Shown here one piece after another: positions 6,249-14,133 of a stretch of DNA of 39,151 nt. The translations under genes and the position numbers were made by a program. The DNA comes from Desulfurococcales archaeon. GTDB taxonomy: Archaea > Thermoproteota > Thermoprotei_A > Sulfolobales > Acidilobaceae. The notes under the pieces are model-generated. The model saw nothing but the letters and a program-made list of their open reading frames with translations, ran no database searches and was not told the origin of the DNA. The DNA lies in assembly GCA_015521205.1 (NCBI GenBank), contig WAOQ01000039.1, forward strand, positions 1 through 39,151, read 5' to 3'. Each line of letters starts with the position of its first letter. The first letter of the stretch is position 1.

Positions 6249-8567
6249 TCAGGAGGGCTCGACACCAGAAAGTGATTCTTTAAGCCCTGTAAGCCCCTTT
6301 CTAGCCTTGATTATTTGTGATATTTGGGCATAGATAAACAGTACTGCCGTCAACGCTATCAGATAGTCATTCATTGATACTGCGGCGATCGATACGACGA
6401 TCAAGGTGTACCTTAGTATCCGTGATTTTATGTGCCCGAATAGCCATCCGGTGAACCCGCTCGAAGCCGCGTGAATTATCATCACTGCAGCCAACGTGAC
6501 TTTTAGCAATTGAATATAATCAGCAGTTCTCCAAACTACTATCGATGTTACCAGTAGTTGTGGGCTTGCCACGAAGATGAATGGTAGGATATACTTTGCG
6601 AAGCCGTACTTTGTCGCGTTTATAGCTGTCTTCCAGAAGTCCGCTCCCGCCAAGACGGCGCCCACGAAGGCTGCCAATGCGACTGGAGGCGTTATGTCGG
6701 CAAGGATTCCATAGTAGAATACAAACATGTGACTTGCGAATTCCGCTGTGCTAGTTCTAGCGTTTAATGATAAACCTAGAGCTTCCGCATACGTATTCAA
6801 CTGGTAACCGTTGGGATAGTGGAGCCATAGGGTTGCGGCCGTGACTATTGCTGGGGCTAGTACGGTGCTTGTGATGATATAGTTTGCGGTTGTTGGAACT
6901 CCCATACCTAGTATTATTGAGAATATTGCAGTGAGTAATAGTAGCAGGTAGATGTATCCGCCGCTTATGTCGATGAGTACTCCTGCTAGTTTCTGTGGCA
7001 GCTGTGTGAATATGATCATGGATTGAACAATGCTTGCCGATGCTGCGGCCAGGAATACGGGTACGCTGTTCCTCAGAGTTAGTTCAATGCTATTTATGGT
7101 GGCTTTGGCTAGCTGTTTGGCTCCACGTATTCTTAGTCCTGGATAGACTGTATAGAGGAACATAACTACGCCCATCACTAGCAAAGATGACCCGAATGTA
7201 AGTCCTATGGCCATGAAGAGAGCCGTCGAGCCCAATACGATGAGCGTCACTATTATCTTGTGTATCCTGGGTACAGCGTCTGCTGCCAGCCAAGCAACAT
7301 ATATGGCGCTTCCAAGAGATGCTATCACGGCATGTTGCGGGCTTAGCTTTAGAAGTGCTACAATAATTATGAATATGGGGAGTGTCAGATAGAGTTTCTT
7401 GAGGAGCCTTGCCCTATCCGGTAGCTCCTCTTTTGTAAGAGGCCTCATGTGAAGTCTTTTCGCTTCCTTATCGACGAAGACGTAGATGCTGTAGAAGTAG
7501 AGTACTGCTGGTAGGGCGGCTGCTATCATTATGTCCCTATAGGGTCTGCCGAGGAATTCTGCCATTATGAAAGCTGCGGCTCCCATTATGGGGGGCATGA
7601 GCTGTCCTCCCGTGCTTGCTACTGGTTCTACTGCGCCGGCTATCTCTGGTGGGAAGCCTGCCCTCTTCATTGTGGGTATGGAGAAAGTTCCTGTGGTTAA
7701 GACGTTAGCTACACTGCTACCTGATATCATTCCCATGAGCATGCTTGATACTACTGCTACTTTTGCCGGCCCTCCGGGTCTTGTTCCGAAGAGTGACAGT
7801 ATGAGTTCTGTTATGTAGCGTCCTATGCCCATTTGTTCTAGGATGGAGCTGAAGAAGAGGAATGCGAAGACGTAGATTATCATTACTTCGAGTGGTACTC
7901 CTAGTACTCCCGTGTTTTGCCCTATCATCTGGTTGAAAATGAAGCGGAGGCCTTCTTCGAGGCCTTTCCCTCTTGCATAGGCTACGTCTATGGCGTATCG
8001 GAATCCATAGCCGAGGAATACTACTACGATTAGGGGTAGGATTATCCCGAAGGCTCTTCTCGTGGCTTCTAGTACAGCTATCAGTATGCCGGGTATGAAT
8101 ATTAGTTCGATTATTGTTAGCTGGGTTATACTGCCTTCTACAGTATGTGTTTTCAAATAAAGGTAGACTATGTATAGGGGCATCGCGGCTAGAACGCTTG
8201 CAATTATCCAGTCATACCATGGTATCTCTTCGGTGGGTTTACCCCTACGCATAGGATAGAGTATTATTGCTGAGAATATTATTAGCGAAAGGATTATACC
8301 TTTCCTGGGAAGCGTCTGGAAAAATATATCCGGTCTGGTCAAAATGTAAGCTGTCTCTCTGGGAACACCTAGGTGTGTTAACGCATTGATTATAGCTAGG
8401 TTGAGTCCTAGGACATAGAATAATTCGAGTATCATGAATAGAAGGGCGACTACGAATATAACTTTCCTTGCTTTACCCGTCTTGGCGCGTTCAACCATAA
8501 TCTTCTTTAGCATCTCAAGTTTTTCTTTTTCTATAGGCATTTCTTCTAGGGATACCGACTCTGACAT
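6249..8567 (-). CDS. TRAP transporter fused permease (4TM/12TM, TAXI-associated)
   Basis: A 772-residue membrane protein combining the small DctQ-like and large DctM-like TRAP subunits, as in TAXI systems. Residues 1-35 are cytosolic and charged. About four helices follow (residues 38-175), then the large subunit with its hallmark segments: GMISGSSVANVLTTGTF and PPEIAGAVEPVASTGGQLMP near residues 275-320, and GMGVPTTANYIITSTVLAP near 555-573, regions that bind substrate and coupling ion in TRAP transporters. It works with the binding protein encoded downstream at 4895-5989 to import an organic acid using an ion gradient. The ATG at 8567 follows GGGTGAT, which itself is part of a predicted hairpin in a roughly 140-base structured leader. 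Confidence 0.93.
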   Translation of the reverse strand: MSESVSLEEMPIEKEKLEMLKKIMVERAKTGKARKVIFVVALLFMILELFYVLGLNLAIINALTHLGVPRETAYILTRPDIFFQTLPRKGIILSLIIFSAIILYPMRRGKPTEEIPWYDWIIASVLAAMPLYIVYLYLKTHTVEGSITQLTIIELIFIPGILIAVLEATRRAFGIILPLIVVVFLGYGFRYAIDVAYARGKGLEEGLRFIFNQMIGQNTGVLGVPLEVMIIYVFAFLFFSSILEQMGIGRYITELILSLFGTRPGGPAKVAVVSSMLMGMISGSSVANVLTTGTFSIPTMKRAGFPPEIAGAVEPVASTGGQLMPPIMGAAAFIMAEFLGRPYRDIMIAAALPAVLYFYSIYVFVDKEAKRLHMRPLTKEELPDRARLLKKLYLTLPIFIIIVALLKLSPQHAVIASLGSAIYVAWLAADAVPRIHKIIVTLIVLGSTALFMAIGLTFGSSLLVMGVVMFLYTVYPGLRIRGAKQLAKATINSIELTLRNSVPVFLAAASASIVQSMIIFTQLPQKLAGVLIDISGGYIYLLLLLTAIFSIILGMGVPTTANYIITSTVLAPAIVTAATLWLHYPNGYQLNTYAEALGLSLNARTSTAEFASHMFVFYYGILADITPPVALAAFVGAVLAGADFWKTAINATKYGFAKYILPFIFVASPQLLVTSIVVWRTADYIQLLKVTLAAVMIIHAASSGFTGWLFGHIKSRILRYTLIVVSIAAVSMNDYLIALTAVLFIYAQISQIIKARKGLTGLKESLSGVEPS

Positions 8568-8924
8568 CCCAGCATCACCCTTCTCGGACTTCTCGAACGC
8601 GATGCTGACAGGCGTATTATCGCGGAGGGAAGCCCTTGCCGGGCTAGGAGCCCGTATCGCACGTGTGGATGCATATCGGGCTCCTAGCCCTGAACTGGTT
8701 TTACATTGAATATCATCTTGCTGGCTTATTATAAAAAGTATATTGTAAAGAAAATAATGTGTCCGAGGGGTGGGTGGGGATACCTTTGTTTTAACCTTCT
8801 AGACGTTATATTGGGATAGGAAATTTTATATACAAATATTGAAAAGTGGTTGATTCACTCGTACAATACCGTCTATAACATAATATAAGGGGCGGATACC
8901 CCCCTATCAGAGGGTGACCCCAAG
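8568..8924. promoter_or_regulatory. Divergent intergenic region with the structured TRAP leader and two promoters
   Basis: This 357-base region holds no gene. For the TRAP permease (minus strand), a TATA-like TTTATAAT lies at 8728-8735, so transcription probably starts near 8707, giving a leader of about 140 bases. The leader has a perfect 14-bp stem (8641-8654 with 8677-8690, loop 22 bases, with three more pairs TAT/ATA inside) and a 7-bp stem CAGCATC 8570-8576 with GATGCTG 8601-8607. The second stem overlaps the ribosome binding site GGGTGAT and ends two bases from the start codon. For the aminomutase (plus strand), TATA-like boxes lie at about 8823-8834 and 8876-8889; a weak CCCT/AGGG hairpin at 8902-8914 touches its ribosome binding site. 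Confidence 0.6.
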
Positions 8925-10841
8925 ATGTCTAAACTAGTGGATGTACCCCCAACACCCTTTAAAGAGCTATCGGAAAGACTTTTCAAGCTCAAAGTTCCAG
9001 TCCAAGTCCTTAAGCCCGCTGTCGATGTGGACCTTGACGAGGTTCTCTGGAGCGAAGACAGGAACGTCTATGAGATTTTACGGACTAGTGCAACATTAGA
9101 GGAGGCTAGGAGAAGGCTTTTCCAGTATCTGGCAGAAGTGGAATGGGAATACATGACTGGTGTACGCGTTGTACACCCGCTCATCGAGGCACAGGCCAGA
9201 GAGGCCTTAAAGGTATTCAGGAACGTTATTAGTCCCCGGAACGAGGAGTTCACCGGTTTTAGCGCCCTAAGCTATCTCTGGAGGATGGCTCGGGGGGATG
9301 ATAAAGCAAAAGAAGAGGTAGACGAGGGTTTCATACTAGAGTTCAAACACTTGTTAAAGGCCATTAATGGTAGACCAGACATTTACCCGGCCAAATACGC
9401 TGAGGGTCTTCCATATGTAGATTTTAGGAGGATCCACGGCAGACAGGCCGGTATAGCCAGGTCAAACTACCTTGACATGTTAGCTCAGAGGATGTGGGAG
9501 TATCTTAACAAGTATCCTACTGGTCTAGATCCAGAGGTTATCGAGCTGAGGAAGAAAAATAGGGAGCGGATTCTCGAATATTTCGGAGGTAGCGAGGACG
9601 ATTGGTGGGATTATAAATGGCATTTCAAGCATGTTCTGAAGGGTCGTAAGGGACTGTTAGCCCTTAAGGACCTAACCGATCTTCCCGAGGAGTATGAGAG
9701 GAGTATAGAGCTAGCCATACAGTATAAGGTACCCTTCGGTATCACCCCATATTATTTGCACCTCTTCGATCTAGACTCGTCTTGGAGTCCTGTGGACGCG
9801 CAACCCAGAAGCCAGGTGTTGCCGCCGCTGCATACTGTTACAGAGATCATCGCGCATAGGGATGAGAGGGAATACTACTTTGACTTTATGGGCGAGCACG
9901 ACACTAGTCCCCACCCACTTATAACCCGCAGATACCCCATGGTTGCCATCATCAAGGCCTCCAACACTTGTCCACAAATCTGTGTATACTGCCAGAGGAA
10001 CTGGGAGATAGAGACGGCACTCGACCCGAGGGGTGTGCCTTCCAAGAAGAACATAGATGATGCCATCGACTGGTTCGCCAATCACCCTGAGATTAAAGAC
10101 GTCCTTATCACCGGTGGCGACCCGTTCATCCTGAACGATGACTTCCTGGAGCACATTGTTAGGAGACTCGCAGAGCTTGACCATGTGATGCATATAAGGA
10201 TAGGTACTCGAGTACCGGTAACGGTGCCTATGAGGATCACAGATGAGATAGCTGAAGCTCTAGGAAGCTATGTTGAGCCTGGTAAGAGGAATGTTACTAT
10301 CGTGACACATGTAGAGTCTGCCAGCGAAGTCACGCCCGAGATGGGGAAGGCAGTAGAGAGGATTAAGAAGAATAAGATGTACGTCTATAACCAGCAGGTC
10401 TTCACCTTCTGGGTTAGTAGGAGGTTCGAAACCGTTAAGCTTAGGATCGCTCTCAAGAAGGTGGGCATTGACCCGTACTATAGCTTCTACACTAAGGGCA
10501 AGTGGGAGACTAAGGACTACGTTATACCTGTAGCACGTATACTTCAAGAGAGGAAAGAGGAAGCAAGGCTTCTACCTGGAACCTTCAGAACAGACGAGCC
10601 CGTGTTCAACGTGCCCAGACTTGGAAAGAACCATGTCAGGGCTTGGCAAGACCACGAGCTCATAATGATACGGCCCGATGGTAGGAGAGTTTATCTCTGG
10701 CACCCGTGGGAGAAGAACATACAGATCGTTGATCCCTATGTCTATACTGACATCGTCTCGATAAGGATGTACCTGGATAAGCTGAAAGAAGTCTACGGCG
10801 AGGATCCCGAGGACTACAAGAGCATCTGGTACTACTACTAA
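8925..10841 (+). CDS. Lysine 2,3-aminomutase-family radical SAM protein (long form)
   Basis: A 638-residue member of the KamA family. The radical SAM CX3CX2C motif is at Cys349, Cys353 and Cys356, followed by the family signature TGGDPFIL and IRIGTRVPVTVP. Lys568 in PRLGKN aligns by position with the PLP-binding Lys of the aminomutase PGGGGK motif, although the glycines are mostly replaced. Canonical lysine 2,3-aminomutase is about 415 residues; here there are about 300 residues before the radical SAM core. The reaction is probably a PLP- and SAM-dependent 1,2-amino shift on a lysine-like substrate, but substrate is uncertain. Beta-lysine derivatives are compatible solutes in methanogens; no acetyltransferase partner is visible here. 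ATG start with GAGGGTGA seven bases upstream. It is monocistronic, with a T-run after the stop. Confidence 0.82.
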   Translation: MSKLVDVPPTPFKELSERLFKLKVPVQVLKPAVDVDLDEVLWSEDRNVYEILRTSATLEEARRRLFQYLAEVEWEYMTGVRVVHPLIEAQAREALKVFRNVISPRNEEFTGFSALSYLWRMARGDDKAKEEVDEGFILEFKHLLKAINGRPDIYPAKYAEGLPYVDFRRIHGRQAGIARSNYLDMLAQRMWEYLNKYPTGLDPEVIELRKKNRERILEYFGGSEDDWWDYKWHFKHVLKGRKGLLALKDLTDLPEEYERSIELAIQYKVPFGITPYYLHLFDLDSSWSPVDAQPRSQVLPPLHTVTEIIAHRDEREYYFDFMGEHDTSPHPLITRRYPMVAIIKASNTCPQICVYCQRNWEIETALDPRGVPSKKNIDDAIDWFANHPEIKDVLITGGDPFILNDDFLEHIVRRLAELDHVMHIRIGTRVPVTVPMRITDEIAEALGSYVEPGKRNVTIVTHVESASEVTPEMGKAVERIKKNKMYVYNQQVFTFWVSRRFETVKLRIALKKVGIDPYYSFYTKGKWETKDYVIPVARILQERKEEARLLPGTFRTDEPVFNVPRLGKNHVRAWQDHELIMIRPDGRRVYLWHPWEKNIQIVDPYVYTDIVSIRMYLDKLKEVYGEDPEDYKSIWYYY

Positions 10842-10849
10842 ACCAAACC

Positions 10850-10862
10850 CTTAATCTTTTTG
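10850..10862 (+). terminator. T-rich terminator after the aminomutase gene
   Basis: CTTTTTG occurs about 15 bases after the stop codon, followed by a second TATTTTTATC stretch at about 10879-10889. Both are typical archaeal T-run terminators. Confidence 0.5.
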
Positions 10863-10934
10863 TTCCTATTCTGTGAACTATTTTTATCTACACCAAACAT
10901 TTTTCTATTCATACACGGCTGACCCTCCCTAATA

Positions 10935-10987
10935 TCCCGGCATTAAGGTTCAGCTTGACCTGCCTGTTACCCGTCTTCCTGCCGGGA
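10935..10987 (+). promoter_or_regulatory. Leader hairpin before the penicillin-acylase-family gene
   Basis: TCCCGGCA 10935-10942 pairs perfectly with TGCCGGGA 10980-10987. Inside, GGT(T)CA and TGACC around GCT form a second stem with one bulge (about 10947-10961). The element ends seven bases before the ribosome binding site GGGGTG (10994-10999) of the gene starting at 11008. It does not cover the ribosome binding site. Confidence 0.4.
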
Positions 10988-11007
10988 ACGTATGGGGTGC
11001 TGCATAG

Positions 11008-13653
11008 TTGAGGTTAACACGTAAAGTGAGGATCGCTATTGGAGCGCTGTTTCTCTTAATTTCACTAATAGCAGTTGCCGCCCCCTTGACAATGCAACCG
11101 GCATACCAATATACCCTAGATACATTCCATGGTTTATGGTATGAACCTGTTAGATCTCATCTCCGAGCCGCCGATATCGATATAGAAGGGCTCCAAGGCG
11201 ATGTCCAGGTATATTACGACTCCCATGGCATACCACACATTTTCGCAGAACACGAGTACGATGCGTTCATGGTTTACGGTTGGATACAAGCAAGCCAACG
11301 GTTCTTCGAGATGGACCTGGAACGCCGGCTGGTCTATGGTAGGCTGTCAGAGCTGGTGGGGGAAGACGCTCTAAAGACAGATATGTTCATGAGAAACCTA
11401 CAACTCTACGTGTCAGTAAATGAAAGTTATAATTTGCTAAGACAAATGGCGGCAACAGACCCCGTGGTTGCTAAGACACTTGAAGCATTGAAGGCGTTTA
11501 CACGTGGTGTCAACGAGTATCTAAGAACCCACGATCCGTCCATAGAATATCAACTCCTCGGTGTTAAGCCGGAACCATGGAGTGTAAGGGACTCTATAGC
11601 GGTCGCTAAACTCATAACGTACCAGTTGGCATTCGATACCAGCGACGTTGATCGTCTCTTCCTAACATACACGGTGGGACTCGATATAATAGCGCGCCTA
11701 AAACTCGACACGCAACCCTACAACGAGCCTATCATTAAGGGAGACAGCTACAAGGACTATATCGATGATTTCATGGGATATTCCTTCGCATACCCAGGCT
11801 ACAGGTATATAGACCCCTTCCAGGTGCCGATTAATACCACTGAAAAATCCTTCACGGGTGCTCCTACAGGCGGTCCCCTCGGCGTTAGAGGAGCCAACAT
11901 GGATTGGGCACCTCCCTACCGCCAGTTCATGGGAGCATCTAATAACTGGATGGTCTCCGGGACAGTATCCGAGACAGGGAAACCCGTGCTTCTTAACGAC
12001 CCCCACCTAACACTGACAGCTCCCCCCGTATGGTTCGAAGCACATCTAGTAGCGCAAGATACGGGGCTAAACGTTTACGGAGTGTCATTTCCAGGTATAC
12101 CCTTCATAGTTATAGGGCGTACAGAACATGCGGCCTGGGGGGACACCGACTCCTTTATCGATACTATAGACTGGTACTACTATGTGTGGGATAATGATGG
12201 ACGATATTATTACAATGGCTCTTGGATCGAGCCTCAAAAGGTTGTTGAGAAGATCCGGGTCAGGCACGGAGACCACTTTGAAATCGTAAACTTCACGGTA
12301 TACAAGACCGTGCATGGACCCATCTTCACCCGCCAATACGGAAACGTGAACATGAGCTTCGCGATGAGGTGGACTGGGCTCGAGCCCAGTCTGGTTGCAG
12401 TGTGGGCTTACGCTATAAACCATGCAGAAAGTATATTTGATTATGCTAGGGCTCAACAGTATTTTGATGCACCAATACAAAACATGATCGTCGCCGATGA
12501 CCAGGGGAATATACTATATTCTCCCACAGGGCTTATACCAGTGCGAAACCCCATACCCGTTCTGGTTAAGGGTGGAGTACGGGTTGTTAACTATGGATTG
12601 CTACCGTTTAATGGTAGTGCCGGTGAGGGTGAGTGGGTTGGTTATGTGGATTATCCATATATCCCGAGGCTTCTTAACCCGCCTGAGGGTTATGTGATAA
12701 CCGCTAATAACAGGATATTATCCTACGGAGAGTATCCCTTCGAACTGCAGAGCTATTATTGTGACTCTTATAGGTATGAAAGAATAGCGGAGATGATGAA
12801 TTCGTCTCTCGGCGATGGAGTGGTATCTATTGACGAGTTGAAGACTATGCAACTCGACGTAACAAGTGTTGCGATGAGGGAGATAGTTCCTAAATTGATC
12901 TCGCTGGTCTCTACGATTACGAATTTCCCTCCTGAGGCGAGACAGGCTCTTGCACTATTAAGTAATTGGGATTATAAGATGGATGCCGATAGGCCTGAAC
13001 CTGCTATAGCGTTTCTCTGGGTTTTACTTGTACATTATGACATGTGGTATCCCTTGCTTAACGCGTCTAGTGTCCCGATGGACTACTGTTTAGCCAAAGC
13101 CGAGGTTACTAGCTATATTCTTGACCGCCTAGCGGCTGGGGATCCATATATGATCAACGTGTTCACAGGTGAGGATCCAGACAAGTTCGTGGCGAGAAGA
13201 TTAGTTGAGGCAATACAAATGTTATCAGCATTCTATAACAACAAGCCGATACAAGAATGGAGATGGGGACAACTACACTACTACAAGTTTACCAATCCTA
13301 TCTTCGGGCAAGTACTCCCGTGGTTTGCCTACCCGGAGAAACCGGCTAACGGAGGCCCCTACACCATCAACGTAGCTCCCCAGAGACCAGATGATCCTAG
13401 AAAGTCGCTTCCACCGGTGGCCCATGGGCCAAGCATACGTTTTGTAGCACCTCTCGGAACAGAAGAAGCGGGCTGGCTTATGACTCCTGGCGGGGAGAAT
13501 GGCAACCCGCTAAGTGATCATTTCGAGGACCTATACTTGGAGTGGGTTAACTGGCAATATCATACTATAGCAATGCCCTCCGAGCCTGATGGTTTGCCGG
13601 GAACTCCCGAGAGCGATTACATTATACAGGTATTCCATCCGTCTGGGGGGTGA
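11008..13653 (+). CDS. Penicillin-acylase-family Ntn hydrolase (secreted or membrane-anchored)
   Basis: An 881-residue N-terminal-nucleophile amidohydrolase (peptidase S45 family). A basic start and a hydrophobic helix (about residues 9-29) direct it across the membrane. The alpha region is followed by GASNNWMVSG, where Ser311 would become the N-terminal nucleophile after autocatalytic cleavage. Downstream LLNDPHL is the usual continuation. These enzymes hydrolyse amide bonds of penicillins, acyl-homoserine lactones or other N-acyl compounds; the crenarchaeal substrate is unknown, and scavenging of N-acyl amino compounds outside the cell is plausible. Length fits a precursor (signal, alpha chain, spacer, beta chain). 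The TTG start is chosen because GGGGTG lies eight bases upstream. The next gene begins 7 bases after the stop, so the two are probably co-translated. Confidence 0.88.
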   Translation: MRLTRKVRIAIGALFLLISLIAVAAPLTMQPAYQYTLDTFHGLWYEPVRSHLRAADIDIEGLQGDVQVYYDSHGIPHIFAEHEYDAFMVYGWIQASQRFFEMDLERRLVYGRLSELVGEDALKTDMFMRNLQLYVSVNESYNLLRQMAATDPVVAKTLEALKAFTRGVNEYLRTHDPSIEYQLLGVKPEPWSVRDSIAVAKLITYQLAFDTSDVDRLFLTYTVGLDIIARLKLDTQPYNEPIIKGDSYKDYIDDFMGYSFAYPGYRYIDPFQVPINTTEKSFTGAPTGGPLGVRGANMDWAPPYRQFMGASNNWMVSGTVSETGKPVLLNDPHLTLTAPPVWFEAHLVAQDTGLNVYGVSFPGIPFIVIGRTEHAAWGDTDSFIDTIDWYYYVWDNDGRYYYNGSWIEPQKVVEKIRVRHGDHFEIVNFTVYKTVHGPIFTRQYGNVNMSFAMRWTGLEPSLVAVWAYAINHAESIFDYARAQQYFDAPIQNMIVADDQGNILYSPTGLIPVRNPIPVLVKGGVRVVNYGLLPFNGSAGEGEWVGYVDYPYIPRLLNPPEGYVITANNRILSYGEYPFELQSYYCDSYRYERIAEMMNSSLGDGVVSIDELKTMQLDVTSVAMREIVPKLISLVSTITNFPPEARQALALLSNWDYKMDADRPEPAIAFLWVLLVHYDMWYPLLNASSVPMDYCLAKAEVTSYILDRLAAGDPYMINVFTGEDPDKFVARRLVEAIQMLSAFYNNKPIQEWRWGQLHYYKFTNPIFGQVLPWFAYPEKPANGGPYTINVAPQRPDDPRKSLPPVAHGPSIRFVAPLGTEEAGWLMTPGGENGNPLSDHFEDLYLEWVNWQYHTIAMPSEPDGLPGTPESDYIIQVFHPSGG

Positions 13654-13659
13654 CCCGCG

Positions 13660-14055
13660 GTGGAGAGAAGAAACGCATGGGATATCTATCAAAGCCTAGG
13701 CCTGGGATCCTATGTCATGGCAGGACTGGCAGGCTATTATATCGGCGGCCTCACCATAGAAACACATATGGCAAACAGTATAGCTTCACTGCTGGCAGGC
13801 ATCTTCATCGGACTCTCGACATGGAAGTTGAAAAGAGTCACTATAGCAGCCATCCTCACAGGACTGCTCGGACCCGGACTACTCTTCTTGGCAAGAATGC
13901 TAGACGCGCCAAACATGCTCCGCCTATCCATAACTGGTGCAATGTTCATACTACCATGGCTATACTCGTTCCTGGTGATATTATTATCATCAATAGGCAT
14001 GAGTATACTGTGGTGGAGCCTCCTAGAGGATAAGCTAAGCAAATATTATCACTAA
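13660..14055 (+). CDS. Small four-helix membrane protein, partner of the acylase gene
   Basis: A 131-residue protein of unknown family with four hydrophobic segments (about residues 15-34, 37-53, 58-79 and 88-113), no conserved motif that I recognise, and a charged C-terminus. The GTG start at 13660 is supported by GGGGGGTGA at 13645-13653, which overlaps the acylase stop codon, a sign of translational coupling. An overlapping plus-strand frame starting at 13650 is Arg/His-rich and is not a credible protein. The tight linkage suggests a role in anchoring, export or maturation of the acylase, or in handling its product; this is inference only. Confidence 0.7.
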   Translation: MERRNAWDIYQSLGLGSYVMAGLAGYYIGGLTIETHMANSIASLLAGIFIGLSTWKLKRVTIAAILTGLLGPGLLFLARMLDAPNMLRLSITGAMFILPWLYSFLVILLSSIGMSILWWSLLEDKLSKYYH

Positions 14056-14062
14056 ACCCCAC

Positions 14063-14086
14063 GTTTTCTCTATCCCCATCTTTTTC
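14063..14086 (+). terminator. Pyrimidine-rich terminator after the acylase operon
   Basis: GTTTTCTC and CTTTTTC tracts follow the stop at 14055 within a pyrimidine-rich stretch, a typical archaeal termination signal. Confidence 0.45.
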
Positions 14087-14133
14087 AACTCCCCGCCCCA
14101 ACGTCTTCCCGTGGAAGAGGAGAGGATGAGTAT

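Noticed and set aside
13650-14033. Alternative protein overlapping the small membrane protein
   Set aside because: The frame is Arg/His/Thr-rich without structure; the frame starting at 13660 has four clean membrane helices and a good ribosome binding site.
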